DNA from: Actinidia chinensis
Lineage: Eukaryota > Streptophyta > Magnoliopsida > Ericales > Actinidiaceae
NCBI GenBank assembly: GCA_009663005.1
Contig: CM018909.1
Coordinates: forward strand, 7,598,251 to 7,613,250
DNA: 15,000 nucleotides
Direction of reading: 5' to 3'
In this document: positions 1 to 7,984 of the stretch, piece after piece
Layout: every line of letters begins with the position of its first letter
How positions within the stretch are numbered: position 1 is the first letter of the stretch
The notes under the pieces: model-generated
The model's database searches: none
What the model was told of the DNA's origin: nothing
Seen by the model: the letters and a program-made list of their open reading frames with translations, nothing else
Program-made: the position numbers and the translations under genes

Positions 1-577
1 TTGGGATCAAACGTCAGGAAAAAAGCTTGATTTTCGGAAACGGCTTTTGCATTCGAACGCTGGATCTAGCATTCGAATGCTAAGTACTGAATAGTCACTG
101 TCGAAACGCGGGTTAGGGTTCGAATGCTAACTGCGTGCATCAGCCAACATTAACTGATTATAATTTTTTTCAAACACAACCCAACGCTTCCAAATCTTTC
201 CAAGGCTTCTATGGTGGTAAGAACTACTTAAGATATGATCAATAACTAAAATTTAAGTAACTAATCATTAAATCGTAAAGGATTGTAGGAGTGAAATCAC
301 CCCAAACAGTCTAACTTTAAAGTTTGGAGTTTTTCAACACCCTTCAATTACCAAATCAGCACTCATACATGTTATCTAACTCAATTCTAGACCAGAGGAG
401 TCCTCTAACTTAACATTCTTACCTATACATGAATATATAAACTTTGGGTTTGACTTACAAAGCTTCAAGGCCAAAAATGGCTTTCCTTATTTGGGTGGAG
501 CTTCTCAGCTCTCTCTTCCTTCCTCCTCTCTCTCTTTTCCTCCTCTTCTCTTCCCTTCTCTTCCCTCTTCCTTCTTC
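1..577 (-). mobile_element. LTR 'C' (A/B/C family), leader-distal part, minus strand, interrupted at 577
   Basis: Read on the minus strand, this stretch begins with a purine-rich leader (the CT tract at 510-577). It continues through a segment resembling LTR A just after A's own leader: 'GAAAGCCATTTTTGGCCTTG' here versus 'GAAGCCATTTTTAAGCTTGA' at about 1061. A donor-like GTAAGTC follows (complement of 452-458). Further on (51-60, 69-82, 117-129) are the TTCGAA-centred palindromes typical of this family. The other half of the same LTR lies at 3852-4469; LTR A separates the two inside the leader. The remainder of C, including its 3' end, is beyond base 1, so it cannot be told whether C is a solo LTR or part of a longer element. 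No coding potential is seen. Confidence 0.75.
573..577. repeat. Target-site duplication of LTR A, left copy (TCTTC)
   Basis: TCTTC immediately precedes the start of LTR A and recurs exactly after its end at 3852-3856. Five bases is the normal duplication length for Ty3/gypsy integrase. The surrounding tract is pyrimidine-rich, so chance similarity is more likely than usual, but the duplication coincides with both independently placed LTR ends. Confidence 0.8.
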
Positions 578-859
578 TATAGTACCCTGAACCTGAAATT
601 TCTTTAATTATGCAAAGATGACGTGTAGGATAATTGTCTAATTATGAGAAGTTAAGTCGAAGTGGTTAATTAGAGTTAGAAGTTTAAAGTCCTAAACGAT
701 AAAATTAAGCTAGAACTTTCAAAATCTTAGACTTAACTTTTCTGCCAAGTTTTCTTCTTACCGTTCAAACGCTAAGAAGGGCGTTCAAACAGTAACAGTG
801 TTAAAAGAAATTAAAAAAGAAAAAGGAAAAGAAAAGCAAGGGAGTTAAGTGGAGGTCGG

Positions 860-882
860 CACATGGGATAATTTCCCATGTG
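860..882. promoter_or_regulatory. Promoter-proximal inverted repeat of LTR A
   Basis: Arms CACATGGGA and TCCCATGTG are separated by a 5-base AT spacer, so 9 of 9 arm bases pair. Related sequence stands at the same place, just before the leader, in LTR B (12384-12406, right arm decayed) and in LTR C on the minus strand (about 3956-3975). A TATA-like TTTATACAC begins about 8 bases downstream. I infer a core-promoter element or protein-binding site; there is no direct evidence of function. Confidence 0.55.
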
Positions 883-888
883 TCTTCA

Positions 889-897
889 TTTATACAC
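889..897 (+). promoter_or_regulatory. Possible TATA box of LTR A
   Basis: TTTATACAC lies between the inverted repeat and the CA/AG-rich leader. LTR C has AATATACAC in the equivalent position (minus strand), while LTR B has a weaker CAATACAC. Position and conservation suggest the start of transcription (U3/R border) lies 25-35 bases downstream, within the CA-rich leader. Confidence 0.4.
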
Positions 898-930
898 TTA
901 CACATCCACAACACATCCACACACCACACG

Positions 931-1023
931 TAGAGAGAAAGAAAAGAGAAAAAAGAAGAAAAGAGAGGAAGAGAGGAAAGAAGAGGATAAGAATAGAAAA
1001 TCAAGGGAAAGGAGAGAGAAAAA
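931..1023 (+). repeat. Purine-rich (GA/AG) leader tract of LTR A
   Basis: Nearly uninterrupted A/G sequence with GAGA and AAGA runs. Counterparts are at 12474-12540 in LTR B and, as CT tracts on the plus strand, at 510-577 and 3852-3904 in LTR C. It appears to be the 5' untranslated leader of the element transcript. The Lys/Arg/Glu-rich open frame through it is a composition artefact. Confidence 0.6.
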
Positions 1024-1087
1024 GCCTTGAGAACTCAAACCCAAGCCATAAGGAAGTATTAGAAGCCATTTTTAAGCTTGAAAAGCG

Positions 1088-1093
1088 GTAAGC
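1088..1093 (+). promoter_or_regulatory. Splice-donor-like site after the leader of LTR A
   Basis: GTAAGC in the context AAAGCG/GTAAGC, about 60 bases after the purine-rich leader. Comparable sites follow the leaders of C (minus strand, 452-458, GTAAGTC), B (12588, GTATAA), Y (6000, GTAAAG) and D (minus strand, 9495-9500, GTAAGT). The consistent position suggests a leader intron. No acceptor can be paired for A because no internal region is attached. Confidence 0.35.
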
Positions 1094-2478
1094 AAAACCA
1101 TAACTTTTGTGTATATGCATGTATGTGAGGTAGATTAATTTTAGAGACTTCCTTGAGTCTCATTTACTTTGATTTTGAGAGATTGAAGCTCTATTTTTAA
1201 GGATTAAAGAGTGAGGTTTGAAAAACTCAAAAATATAAAAATGCTAGAGTTTTTAATTTTAAACTTAGATCTAAAATGTTAACGTTGTCTTTGAGGCTTG
1301 ACCTTGAGTTATTGTGACCTATTTGGGTTGGTCTTTGAACCCTAGGAACCTTAAAAGGAATGGAATTGGTTGAAATTAGTACCAAAATCGCAGTTTGGAG
1401 TTTGAATGGGGTGTTCAAATGTCCAAAGGGTTGCATTTTTGAACATTGCCTGGCGTTCGAACGCTAGACTCAACGTTCAAACACTATGGCCCAGATAGTC
1501 CAGACACTGTTTTGTAGAACACGCATAACTTTCTCTAGAAAACTCGGATTGAGACAGCAAACCGTTTGAAAGCATTGGACATAAACCATATATCTTTTTA
1601 AATAACCACATAAATTTTGTACTCCTAATTCTTATATATGTGATATATTAGAGTTTGAAATTTTGACCCAAATTCGACTAACCACAACATTATTTTTTCC
1701 CAATTTATTTCCTTTGTTTCATTGGGCAAACTTCTTCATTCGGATTTGTTTTTAACGCCATGACCTAACCAAATTAAAGGTCCTTAAGTCTTTTTTTCAT
1801 ATGAATGACCTATTAATATAGACTCAATGTCTTTGAGGTACTTGTAATGCCGATGAATGAACTCGTGTTGAGGGAGCAAGTTCCAAATCTTAACTTTTAT
1901 GTTCTTATCTTGCTAAGGTTCATACCCCTAGAGACTTGTCTTATAGTGAGGCTTTGACAAATGGTAACTTGAGACCTTCGATACCTATTCCTAAGAGTGT
2001 GTCCTAAAGTGTAACCTATCGTAAGATTAGATATTCCTTTAGTCGAGTTGGAGTTTATGTTGATTTAATTCTTTAAACTTATATTAATTGATGCTCACAT
2101 TAATGTTTTCCATACTTTATCGGTATGAACACCAATTTAAGCACCCTAGCCAAGAGATCGAGGTAAGTAAAATGATGTGATGAACAAAATTATGTACTTT
2201 CCAAGACATTTTCAATATGTCTATATTATATGTCAAAGCGTTTTTTCCATGCTTTCAATGCATCAATGATTATATTCTTATATGAATGCCATTCCTTCTA
2301 AATGTATGCCAAATATTGTTATGCTATGTATCGAAAACCCCATGGAGGAAATGTTTTGATATGATTGTAATAATTTTTCATGTTTAGCATGGAATTTATA
2401 TAAAAAAGGAAAGTATGTGCATAGTGACACTCGGGGCCCTCCGTGGTAGGACCTTAATCTAGCCTAAGGTCCCTATAA

Positions 2479-3085
2479 GGTAGATGAGGGACGTAAATAA
2501 TCATCTACAAATCGAGAGATGTTTAGGCTAAAAATGAAAAAGCACCCGACCTATATGGTCATCATGTTAGCGAGTTATCACACTTTAAATAATACGCATC
2601 TACGTAGCTTGAGTTTTATGAAAGTCTATGTGCGCATCAAGTTTATGAAAGTTCAAGTTAAAGAAATTTTGATTGCTTACATATAATTCAATGATATATG
2701 TATTATATGCAAATTATTTACATGTATAGTACCACTCTACACTTCGGGTCTTCTAAAGGCAGACCTTAACTTAGCTATCAGTCTTATGATAGGGGACAGG
2801 AATAAAATCTATCTAGTCTTAATTGTAGAGGAAAGGAACACTATCCCCTGAGGGAGACGTCCTCCCTGGCTAATAAGCCATGCGTAACCTTATATGGTTA
2901 CTATATTGGCGTGACCCAGTGTTACTCAAGCCGATTTGTTGTATAGAAATCCTATGATAGAGACGTAAAAAAAACTATCCTCTCCTCTCAGGTAGGATAG
3001 GGACGTAATAAAACTATCTACGATGGGAGAAATCCTTTGGCCTAAAGAGCCCCACCCGCGTGACCTATATGGTTACTATAGTTTG
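2479..3085 (+). repeat. Diverged internal subrepeats of LTR A (three copies)
   Basis: Three related blocks start near 2479, 2788 and 2991. Each has a core like GGTAGnnnnGGGACGTAAATAA, then ATC(T)AC, a middle resembling GGCCTAAA...CACCC, and an end CCTATATGGTTACTATA or similar. LTR B has only one such block (13447-13536). A shorter nested repeat is at 2956-2980 and 2996-3020 (GATAGnGACGTAA...AACTATC). Block spacing is about 309 and 203 bases, so copies have diverged by indels. This expansion accounts for part of the length difference between A (3.27 kb) and B (2.02 kb). Confidence 0.6.
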
Positions 3086-3851
3086 TACCGACAAGGTTAC
3101 CAAGTTGTGACTAAAGGGTTACTATAAGTTTTTGTGACTGAAAGGTTTACCGATAGCCCCGTTGAAGTTGTTACAACATTACACTTTTCAAACTAAGTAT
3201 GGTACGCTTAAGATTCCAAATTAAGAGTATACGATTTCAAGCTAAGTGATGAATGATTACGTTTCAAGTTCTTTTCTATGATTGAAAGAAATTTTTAAGT
3301 ACGCTATGTTAACGTTTTAAGTTCCACTTTTTTTCCCTTTGAAAGTTTGCTACGATTCCAAGGTTTATGTATATTATGCAAATGATCCATGGTATTTTAT
3401 GTTTTGTTTTTTATGTTTTATCACATTGTTTGTTTATTCACTAAGCATTAGCTTTATACTTTTCGAACAACCTCATTTTAGGAAGCCAATCTGATGAGTT
3501 GTATAGGAATCAATGAGCGGGTTTTAGTTTTTGTGGCCTGAAAAGCCTTATGGAGTTTTTGTATGGGATAATCTATGTTATGTAGCATGTACAGCCGTGC
3601 AGTATAAATTAAGTTGGTCTACTTTATTATGTATGAATTTAAATATTAGGCACAACGCTATATACATTGTGTACACGTCACACTTCTATATTTTTAGTTA
3701 TTATAACAGTTTCCATGAAAAAAAATTTTATATCATTTTAAATGATATGCCCAGTGATCAACTGGAGAAGGTAATTAGGCCTTATTGGTGGCAGCCACCG
3801 GCTATCACGTACCCACGATCCATATATGCTGGGGGGTGCGGGGCCGTGACA

Positions 3852-3856
3852 TCTTC
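3852..3856. repeat. Target-site duplication of LTR A, right copy (TCTTC)
   Basis: Exact copy of 573-577, directly following the terminal CA of LTR A. It belongs to the purine-rich leader (minus strand) of LTR C, which confirms that A inserted into C. Confidence 0.8.
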
Positions 3857-4469
3857 TGCCTTTTTTCCTTTCGCCCTTTTTTCCCCCCTCGTCTCTCTCG
3901 TGTTCGTGGGTGTGTGAAGTGGATGATGGTGCTGTGTATATTAGCCGAGACCAGGGAGAATTTTCCCCATGTGTCTCCACCCACTTGTCTCCATTTTGTT
4001 TTTCTTTTCTTTGTTCTTTTTTTCCAATCGTATACTATTATCCGTAACGAACGTTATTCTCAAGCGTCGAATACCTGATAAGACATTGGCTTTTAGCGTT
4101 CGAACCCCACGTTCAAATGCACAGAAGTCCTAAAATTGGTTATAGGTGGTAGTGTTCAAATGCTAATTCTACTATTCGAACACTCAGGAGAATTTTGGTT
4201 GGCTAGCGTTCGAACGCTCTGTTTAATGCATTCCTGGCATTCGTACGGTACTTAGATATTTTACCTTAATGTTCGAACGTTCTATTTAGCCTATTCTTAA
4301 TGTTCAAACGCTAAGAAGAAAACTGGGTAGAATTCTCAAGTCTAACGTTTTGAAAAGTTATATCTACTATGCTCACTTTTGACTCTTAAACTTCTAACTA
4401 CTCTCATATCTTATCATGCACATCATAATTTACATAATGATAAGAAATTTATGGGTTCGGAGTATTACA
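3852..4469 (-). mobile_element. LTR 'C', leader-proximal part (U3) with its 5' end, minus strand
   Basis: Read on the minus strand it starts at 4469 with TGTAATACTCCGAACC. It runs through sequence like LTR A's first 200 bases (a shared TTTTCTTCTTA...CGTTCAAACG stretch) and carries a dense palindrome cluster, including the perfect AGCGTTCGAACGCT at 4205-4218. It then has the CATGGGG...CTCCCTGG inverted-repeat relic near 3956-3975, AATATACAC, CA-rich sequence, and the purine-rich leader that stops at 3852, where LTR A begins. The rest of C resumes at 577 on the far side of A. The 5' end abuts X gag, so C inserted into X; the other flank is outside the window and its duplication cannot be checked. 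Confidence 0.8.
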
Positions 4470-4941
4470 CTTTTAGTTCTCCAACAGCTTTGAAGATCAA
4501 AAGGTCATGATTTCTTCCTTTCACTTGAAAAGGCCAGCCTTAGTTGGTTCAAATTGGTGCATTCTAGTGATTTTATTGAATCTTGGAAAGGGTTCTTGAA
4601 GGCCCATAATTTTAGGTTTGGTCCTTCCATGCATGAAGATCACAAAGGTGCATTGTCCAAACTGCAACAAACTACCATAGTAGAAAATTACCAAACCCAA
4701 TTTGAAGATCTATTTGCAAACGTACATGGATTATCTAAATAGTTTCTATTGAGTTTATTTATTTATGGATTGGCAGCTGAAACTAAATGAGAAATACTAA
4801 TAACACAACCTCAATCTTTATTACAAGCTATGGCTTAGCCAGGTTACAAGAAGATAAACTCGATGAATTAAAATATTATTTTAAGTCGTCTTGGCAATGA
4901 CCTTCATCTGACTTTACTCCAATTAGGACTTAGTATTGCAA
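4470..4941 (+). pseudogene. Gag fragment of Ty3/gypsy element 'X' (degenerate)
   Basis: Gag is the retrotransposon capsid polyprotein. Conceptual translation in shifting frames gives recognisable pieces of the plant Ty3/gypsy gag domain: FEDQKVMISSFHLK (about 4490-4531), then GFLKAHNFRFGPSMHEDHKG, ALSKLQQT, YQTQFEDL and VHGLSK (4572-4739). A stop follows, then FLLSLFIYGL and ARLQEDKLDEL (to about 4870). There are three in-frame stops and frameshifts, so no product is possible. The N-terminus is cut off by LTR C at 4469. The last recognisable linker piece (PIRT, then LSIAM in another frame) ends at 4941, where LTR Y appears to start. The zinc knuckle and protease that should follow are missing. 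Together with 7985-8867 and 10292-10495 this is one dissected element; lineage is tentatively a CRM/Reina-like chromovirus. Confidence 0.8.
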
Positions 4942-5775
4942 TGTGTGAGTGTGTGGAAGGTTTAAACCTATCAAATGATTTATAAGTTTAATGTGCAAAA
5001 TACAAACAAGTATAAAACCCATAATTAAACTTGAAGAATAAGGTTTCTCCACATTATAATTTTTATTGGCAAAATATGCTATTGATTTGAATCATAAAAC
5101 TCTATTTTCAAAGATTGAAAAACTGTAAGTGGGGAAAAATTAATTTTATGAAATGTACAATCAGTTCTCTAAATACATATAACATTAGTATGAGAGAAAG
5201 GTTTTCCAATCAGAATTGTCAAGTCCTCAAATAAAAATGCATACGTTATACCACAATTAGATTATGCTCAAGTAATGTATTCAAATTTAGCAAATAAGAT
5301 GTAAATTAAGTATAAAAATAGAGTTAAACTTCAAAAACATTGAATTAAGTCACTAAAAATTATTATAAGATTGTCATATTGACTTGAATATAATGAAATA
5401 ATATTTTTATGAATAGTAAACCACATAAGTGACGAAAAAAAATGGTTTTCATAAAAATGTGCTAACTTTTTTAAAACATACAATATCATTTAATATGTGA
5501 TGTAAAGGTTTTTAATTTTTTATATATATAAGAGAATTTTGGACTTGCTATATTGTATTGATTTAAATTGAAGATTCAAACATGACTTTTGGATTAAATT
5601 AAATGAGAACATTTTAAATTGAGATGATATAATGTACTTAATAAGTTGTAGGGGGGGCTGAAGTGTAATTTTAGAATCTGAAATTCTTTGCGCCGAAAGG
5701 AAACAATAAAAAAAAAGAAAAAGAATAAAGAATCAAATAAAAATATTTATATATATAAATATACCTTTATCAATC

Positions 5776-5783
5776 TATAAATA
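5776..5783 (+). promoter_or_regulatory. TATA box of LTR Y
   Basis: TATAAATA in the context CTATAAATAGGAGAG, a very typical plant core promoter. It is followed within 10 bases by an AG-rich leader and, about 220 bases on, by a donor-like GTAAAG. This is the clearest pol II promoter signature in the window. Transcription would start near 5805-5815. Confidence 0.65.
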
Positions 5784-6431
5784 GGAGAGGGAGAAAACTC
5801 GGATGAAGAGAAAGTGGAAATTAAAGGAGAAGAGAGAGAGAGAACGAAATGAGAAAATTATATTGGTGTGGTTCAGTTTGATCATAAAAGATAGGAGTGC
5901 AGATCAACGGTGAGATGAACGTTGGATCATGCAAATTTTAGTATGACGATCATGGAAGCCGATCTTCATATCTCTGACGGTGTCAAATCTATTTGAGAGG
6001 TAAAGGGGGTTAGTTGTTTGGGTTTTACTTTGACTTTGTTGTTAATAGCTTATAAAAATCTATTGAACAGTATTTTTTTATATTAAATTTGAATGAAAAA
6101 TTAGTTTTTGATGAGTATAATTTATTTTTATTGACGAATTGAAAGATAAAATGTTGGATACTTTTTTATATTTGAAATTTATTTTGATTTAATATCAGAT
6201 TTATTGTCAAATTAATACTCATAAAATGCCTTATGAAATATTTGACACTAATTGATTGGATAAAGGGTATTTTTATGTATACTGTGGAAGTGATTGTTAA
6301 TAAAAAGTTCAAAAGACATGACTTGGGTTTAAAAAAATGATTTTGGGATTGAGAATGAGAATTATTTTAGAAATGACAAACACGCTAAAATATAACCGAG
6401 ATTAGATGGCTTAGATTAAGTACAGAATAAA

Positions 6432-6664
6432 GAAAGTCCTAGATGGAGCAAAGATACACGGAGGGAAGTCATAGCCCACACGTTGAAAGTCCGTGGAAAA
6501 GTGACAAAATGAAAGTCCCCGATGCAACGATACGGAGGGAATGTCATAGCCCAAACGGTGAAAGTTTCCCAGAAAAGTTGATAAAATGAAAGTCCTGGAT
6601 GGGGCAATAATACGGAGGGAATAGTCATAAAACATAGCCCACGGTGGAAAGTTCCGGAAAGTTT
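6432..6664 (+). repeat. Three tandem units of 77-79 bp inside LTR Y
   Basis: Units start at 6432, 6511 and 6588. Each opens with GAAAGTCC, then a GATGxxxCAA-type stretch, TACGGAGGGAA, GTCATA..., AGCCCA, CGGTGGAAAGT or similar, and an AAAAGT...AAAATG end. Unit three carries a small insertion before AGCCCA and loses the tail. The array sits between the donor-like site and the LTR end, the same relative place as the subrepeats of LTR A. Open frames on the minus strand here result from the repeat and are not genes. Confidence 0.85.
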
Positions 6665-7189
6665 TACTGGGTTTATCTTACGTACTTATTGCATAATGAG
6701 GTTGGTTACGTTTTGAGTTTAGGGTCGTGTCATTCTAAATATATTGGTAATGCCTTGTGAGAAAAGTTGAATTTTTTCGGGAAAACCGTAATTTGAGAAA
6801 TCAAAAACGTAGATTGTAAATTTCAAAAGTATATTTGATACTTAAATGAAAGCTAATTTATTGAATCATGTTTTCATAGTAATAGTTATGTATCATGGTT
6901 TTGGCTTGACGTAGCAGTCCATTGTTAAAAAATCTTTTTCAAGGTAACTCACCTTTACTATAAAAATTATTTTTTCATGTACCGAAGGGTTATCCTGAGT
7001 CTTGAGGTATGTAGTGCCAGTTTGCTGTTAATTTGATAAACACATTAAAGTGTCATTAGATGTTTGTATATATTTTCGCACTCTGATGTAATGACAGTGT
7101 ATTGTCATTTTTTTTGTTTGACTTTTTTTTTTCGCATGTGAGTTGTTTTGCTTACGTGCCGGTCTTGGTTTAGCCGGGCGTGACAACAT

Positions 7190-7200
7190 TGGTTCAGAGC
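7190..7200 (+). other. Primer-binding site of element Y (initiator tRNA-Met type)
   Basis: TGGTTCAGAGC starts five bases after the terminal CA of LTR Y. The usual plant Ty3/gypsy primer site is TGGTATCAGAGC, complementary to the 3' end of initiator tRNA-Met; here one A is missing. Position and near-match identify the preceding LTR as a 5' LTR and define the plus orientation. Confidence 0.75.
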
Positions 7201-7413
7201 TCTAGGTTCGAATACCTATGAGTCGTGGGAATGGTTAGACCACATTTGTTTAACGTCTAAGTTTGAGAGGGTACATTAGTGTCTATCTATGTTATAGATG
7301 ATAACTGAACGTGCATACTACATGTTATTAAATTGATTATGCTATAGCAATATTATACTTAATCATAATTGAAAATGATTATTTTATGCTTTTTTGTGGC
7401 AGTTGTGTAGAAC
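7201..7413 (+). other. Untranslated leader of Y between primer site and gag, with acceptor-like site
   Basis: Non-coding and AT-rich towards its end. It finishes in a T-rich run and GTGGCAG at 7396-7402, followed within 11 bases by the gag ATG. That is a good splice-acceptor context and could pair with the donor-like site at 6000 to remove the long structured LTR leader. This is an inference from sequence only. Confidence 0.4.
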
Positions 7414-7960
7414 ATGCCACCACCAACTGCGAGAGTTCGTGCGAAGTCACTAAACCGGGAGCTCGGGGCATGTGGACCCACGCGGGGCCTCGTAGGAATC
7501 TCGTGGGGAGATGATCACCCAAGAGTCGGTGATGGAGAAAGGGCAAGTGCTCCTTGTAGAAAATTAGGGAATGTGGGAGGTGCTCCACCTACTATTTAGG
7601 TGGCGCCGAATTTATGCAATGAGTGTTCCACCCACCGCCTTGAGCAGTGGTGAGAACCTTGCAAACTATGACTATGCAAACATTGAGGATGGAGTTTATT
7701 AATTTGGTTCAATGACATGACTGTGGCTCAATATGAGGCCATGTTTACTAGCTTGTCAGGTTGCCAAGCATTTTATCAACGGAAGAGGAGAAAGCAAAAC
7801 ATTTATAATGCGGGGGCTTAGGCGTCATAAGGATAAGATTGCCCGGAAATTTGATTCAAAGTTTGCTCGACTATGGTTAGCGCGGGGCGGCGGCATCGAG
7901 GAATTTTGAATGAGATTAAGAAAAATTCAAAATCTAAGTCACCGTGAGGGAACTAGCAAT
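7414..7960 (+). pseudogene. Gag of element Y (broken)
   Basis: The first ATG after the primer site opens a frame beginning MPPPTARVRAKSLNREL. A proline/arginine-rich start like this is common in plant chromovirus gag. The frame ends at a stop near 7599. Further on, pieces of the capsid region are legible: DMTVAQYEAMFTSLS (about 7714-7758), an EEEKAKHF-type segment in a shifted frame, then FIMRGLRRHKDKIARKFDSK (about 7800-7860). The frame ends EEF and a stop at 7910. The string MTVAQYEA...GLR fits Tekay/Del-type gag, tentatively. At least two frameshifts and several stops preclude function. After about 7960 the sequence switches to X reverse transcriptase, so Y has no zinc knuckle, pol or 3' LTR here. 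Confidence 0.75.
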
Positions 7961-7984
7961 CATTCGGAGGGGCGTCTTTTAAGA

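Larger units (their letters stand above)
578..3851 (+). mobile_element. Solo LTR 'A' (Ty3/gypsy, A/B/C family), about 3.27 kb
   Basis: Start: TATAGTACCCTGAACC, matching the C terminus TGTAATACTCCGAACC with the TG mutated to TA. End: GGGGCCGTGACA, matching LTR B's GGGGCGTGGCA. The ends are flanked by the perfect 5-bp duplication TCTTC, and no internal domain lies next to either end, so this is a solo LTR left by LTR-LTR recombination. Layout: U3 with palindrome motifs at 762-790; inverted repeat at 860-882; TATA-like site near 890; CA-rich then AG-rich leader to about 1030; donor-like GTAAGC at 1088; second palindrome cluster at 1453-1485; subrepeats at 2479-3085; and a 3' third (about 3480-3851) alignable by eye with 13761-14141 of LTR B. 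The length is large for a plant LTR and is explained partly by the subrepeats. Short open frames here are incidental. Confidence 0.85.
4942..7185 (+). mobile_element. 5' LTR of Ty3/gypsy element 'Y'
   Basis: The 3' end is firm: GCCGGGCGTGACA ends at 7185 and is followed after a short spacer by a tRNA-Met-type primer site. The promoter region contains CTATAAATAGG (5775-5785), then an AG-rich leader (about 5784-5845) and donor-like GAGAG/GTAAAG at 6000. A tandem array lies at 6432-6664. The 5' end is less certain: TGTGTGAGTG at 4942 directly follows the last recognisable X gag codons, giving a 2.24-kb LTR with TGCAA as a possible left duplication. The AT-rich 4942-5700 part shows nothing else I recognise, so the start could lie further right. 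A G-run (5651-5657) before TGTAATTTT at 5667 is an alternative start. Confidence 0.65.

Noticed and set aside
849..1091. 80-residue Lys/Arg/Glu-rich open frame
   Set aside because: It lies in the purine-rich leader of LTR A. Low-complexity AG sequence lacks stops in this frame, and the similar frame in LTR B (12330-12578) arises the same way without conserved protein sequence.
3531..3917. 128-residue open frame, the longest plus-strand frame in the window
   Set aside because: It spans the end of LTR A, the target duplication and part of LTR C, so it is a chance frame across an insertion junction.
6411..6635. Two overlapping minus-strand open frames with repeated phrases
   Set aside because: They mirror the 77-79 bp tandem DNA repeat in LTR Y. 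Both frames are open and show the same periodicity, as expected for repeated DNA and not for a gene.
7190..7216. tRNA-like sequence (GGTTCGAATAC resembles a B box)
   Set aside because: It is placed right after an LTR end and reads as a primer-binding site. No acceptor stem, anticodon arm or A box can be folded around it.
7379..7588. Minus-strand open frame opposite Y gag
   Set aside because: It is antisense to the gag start, has no recognisable domain, and its frame follows the codon periodicity of the plus strand.
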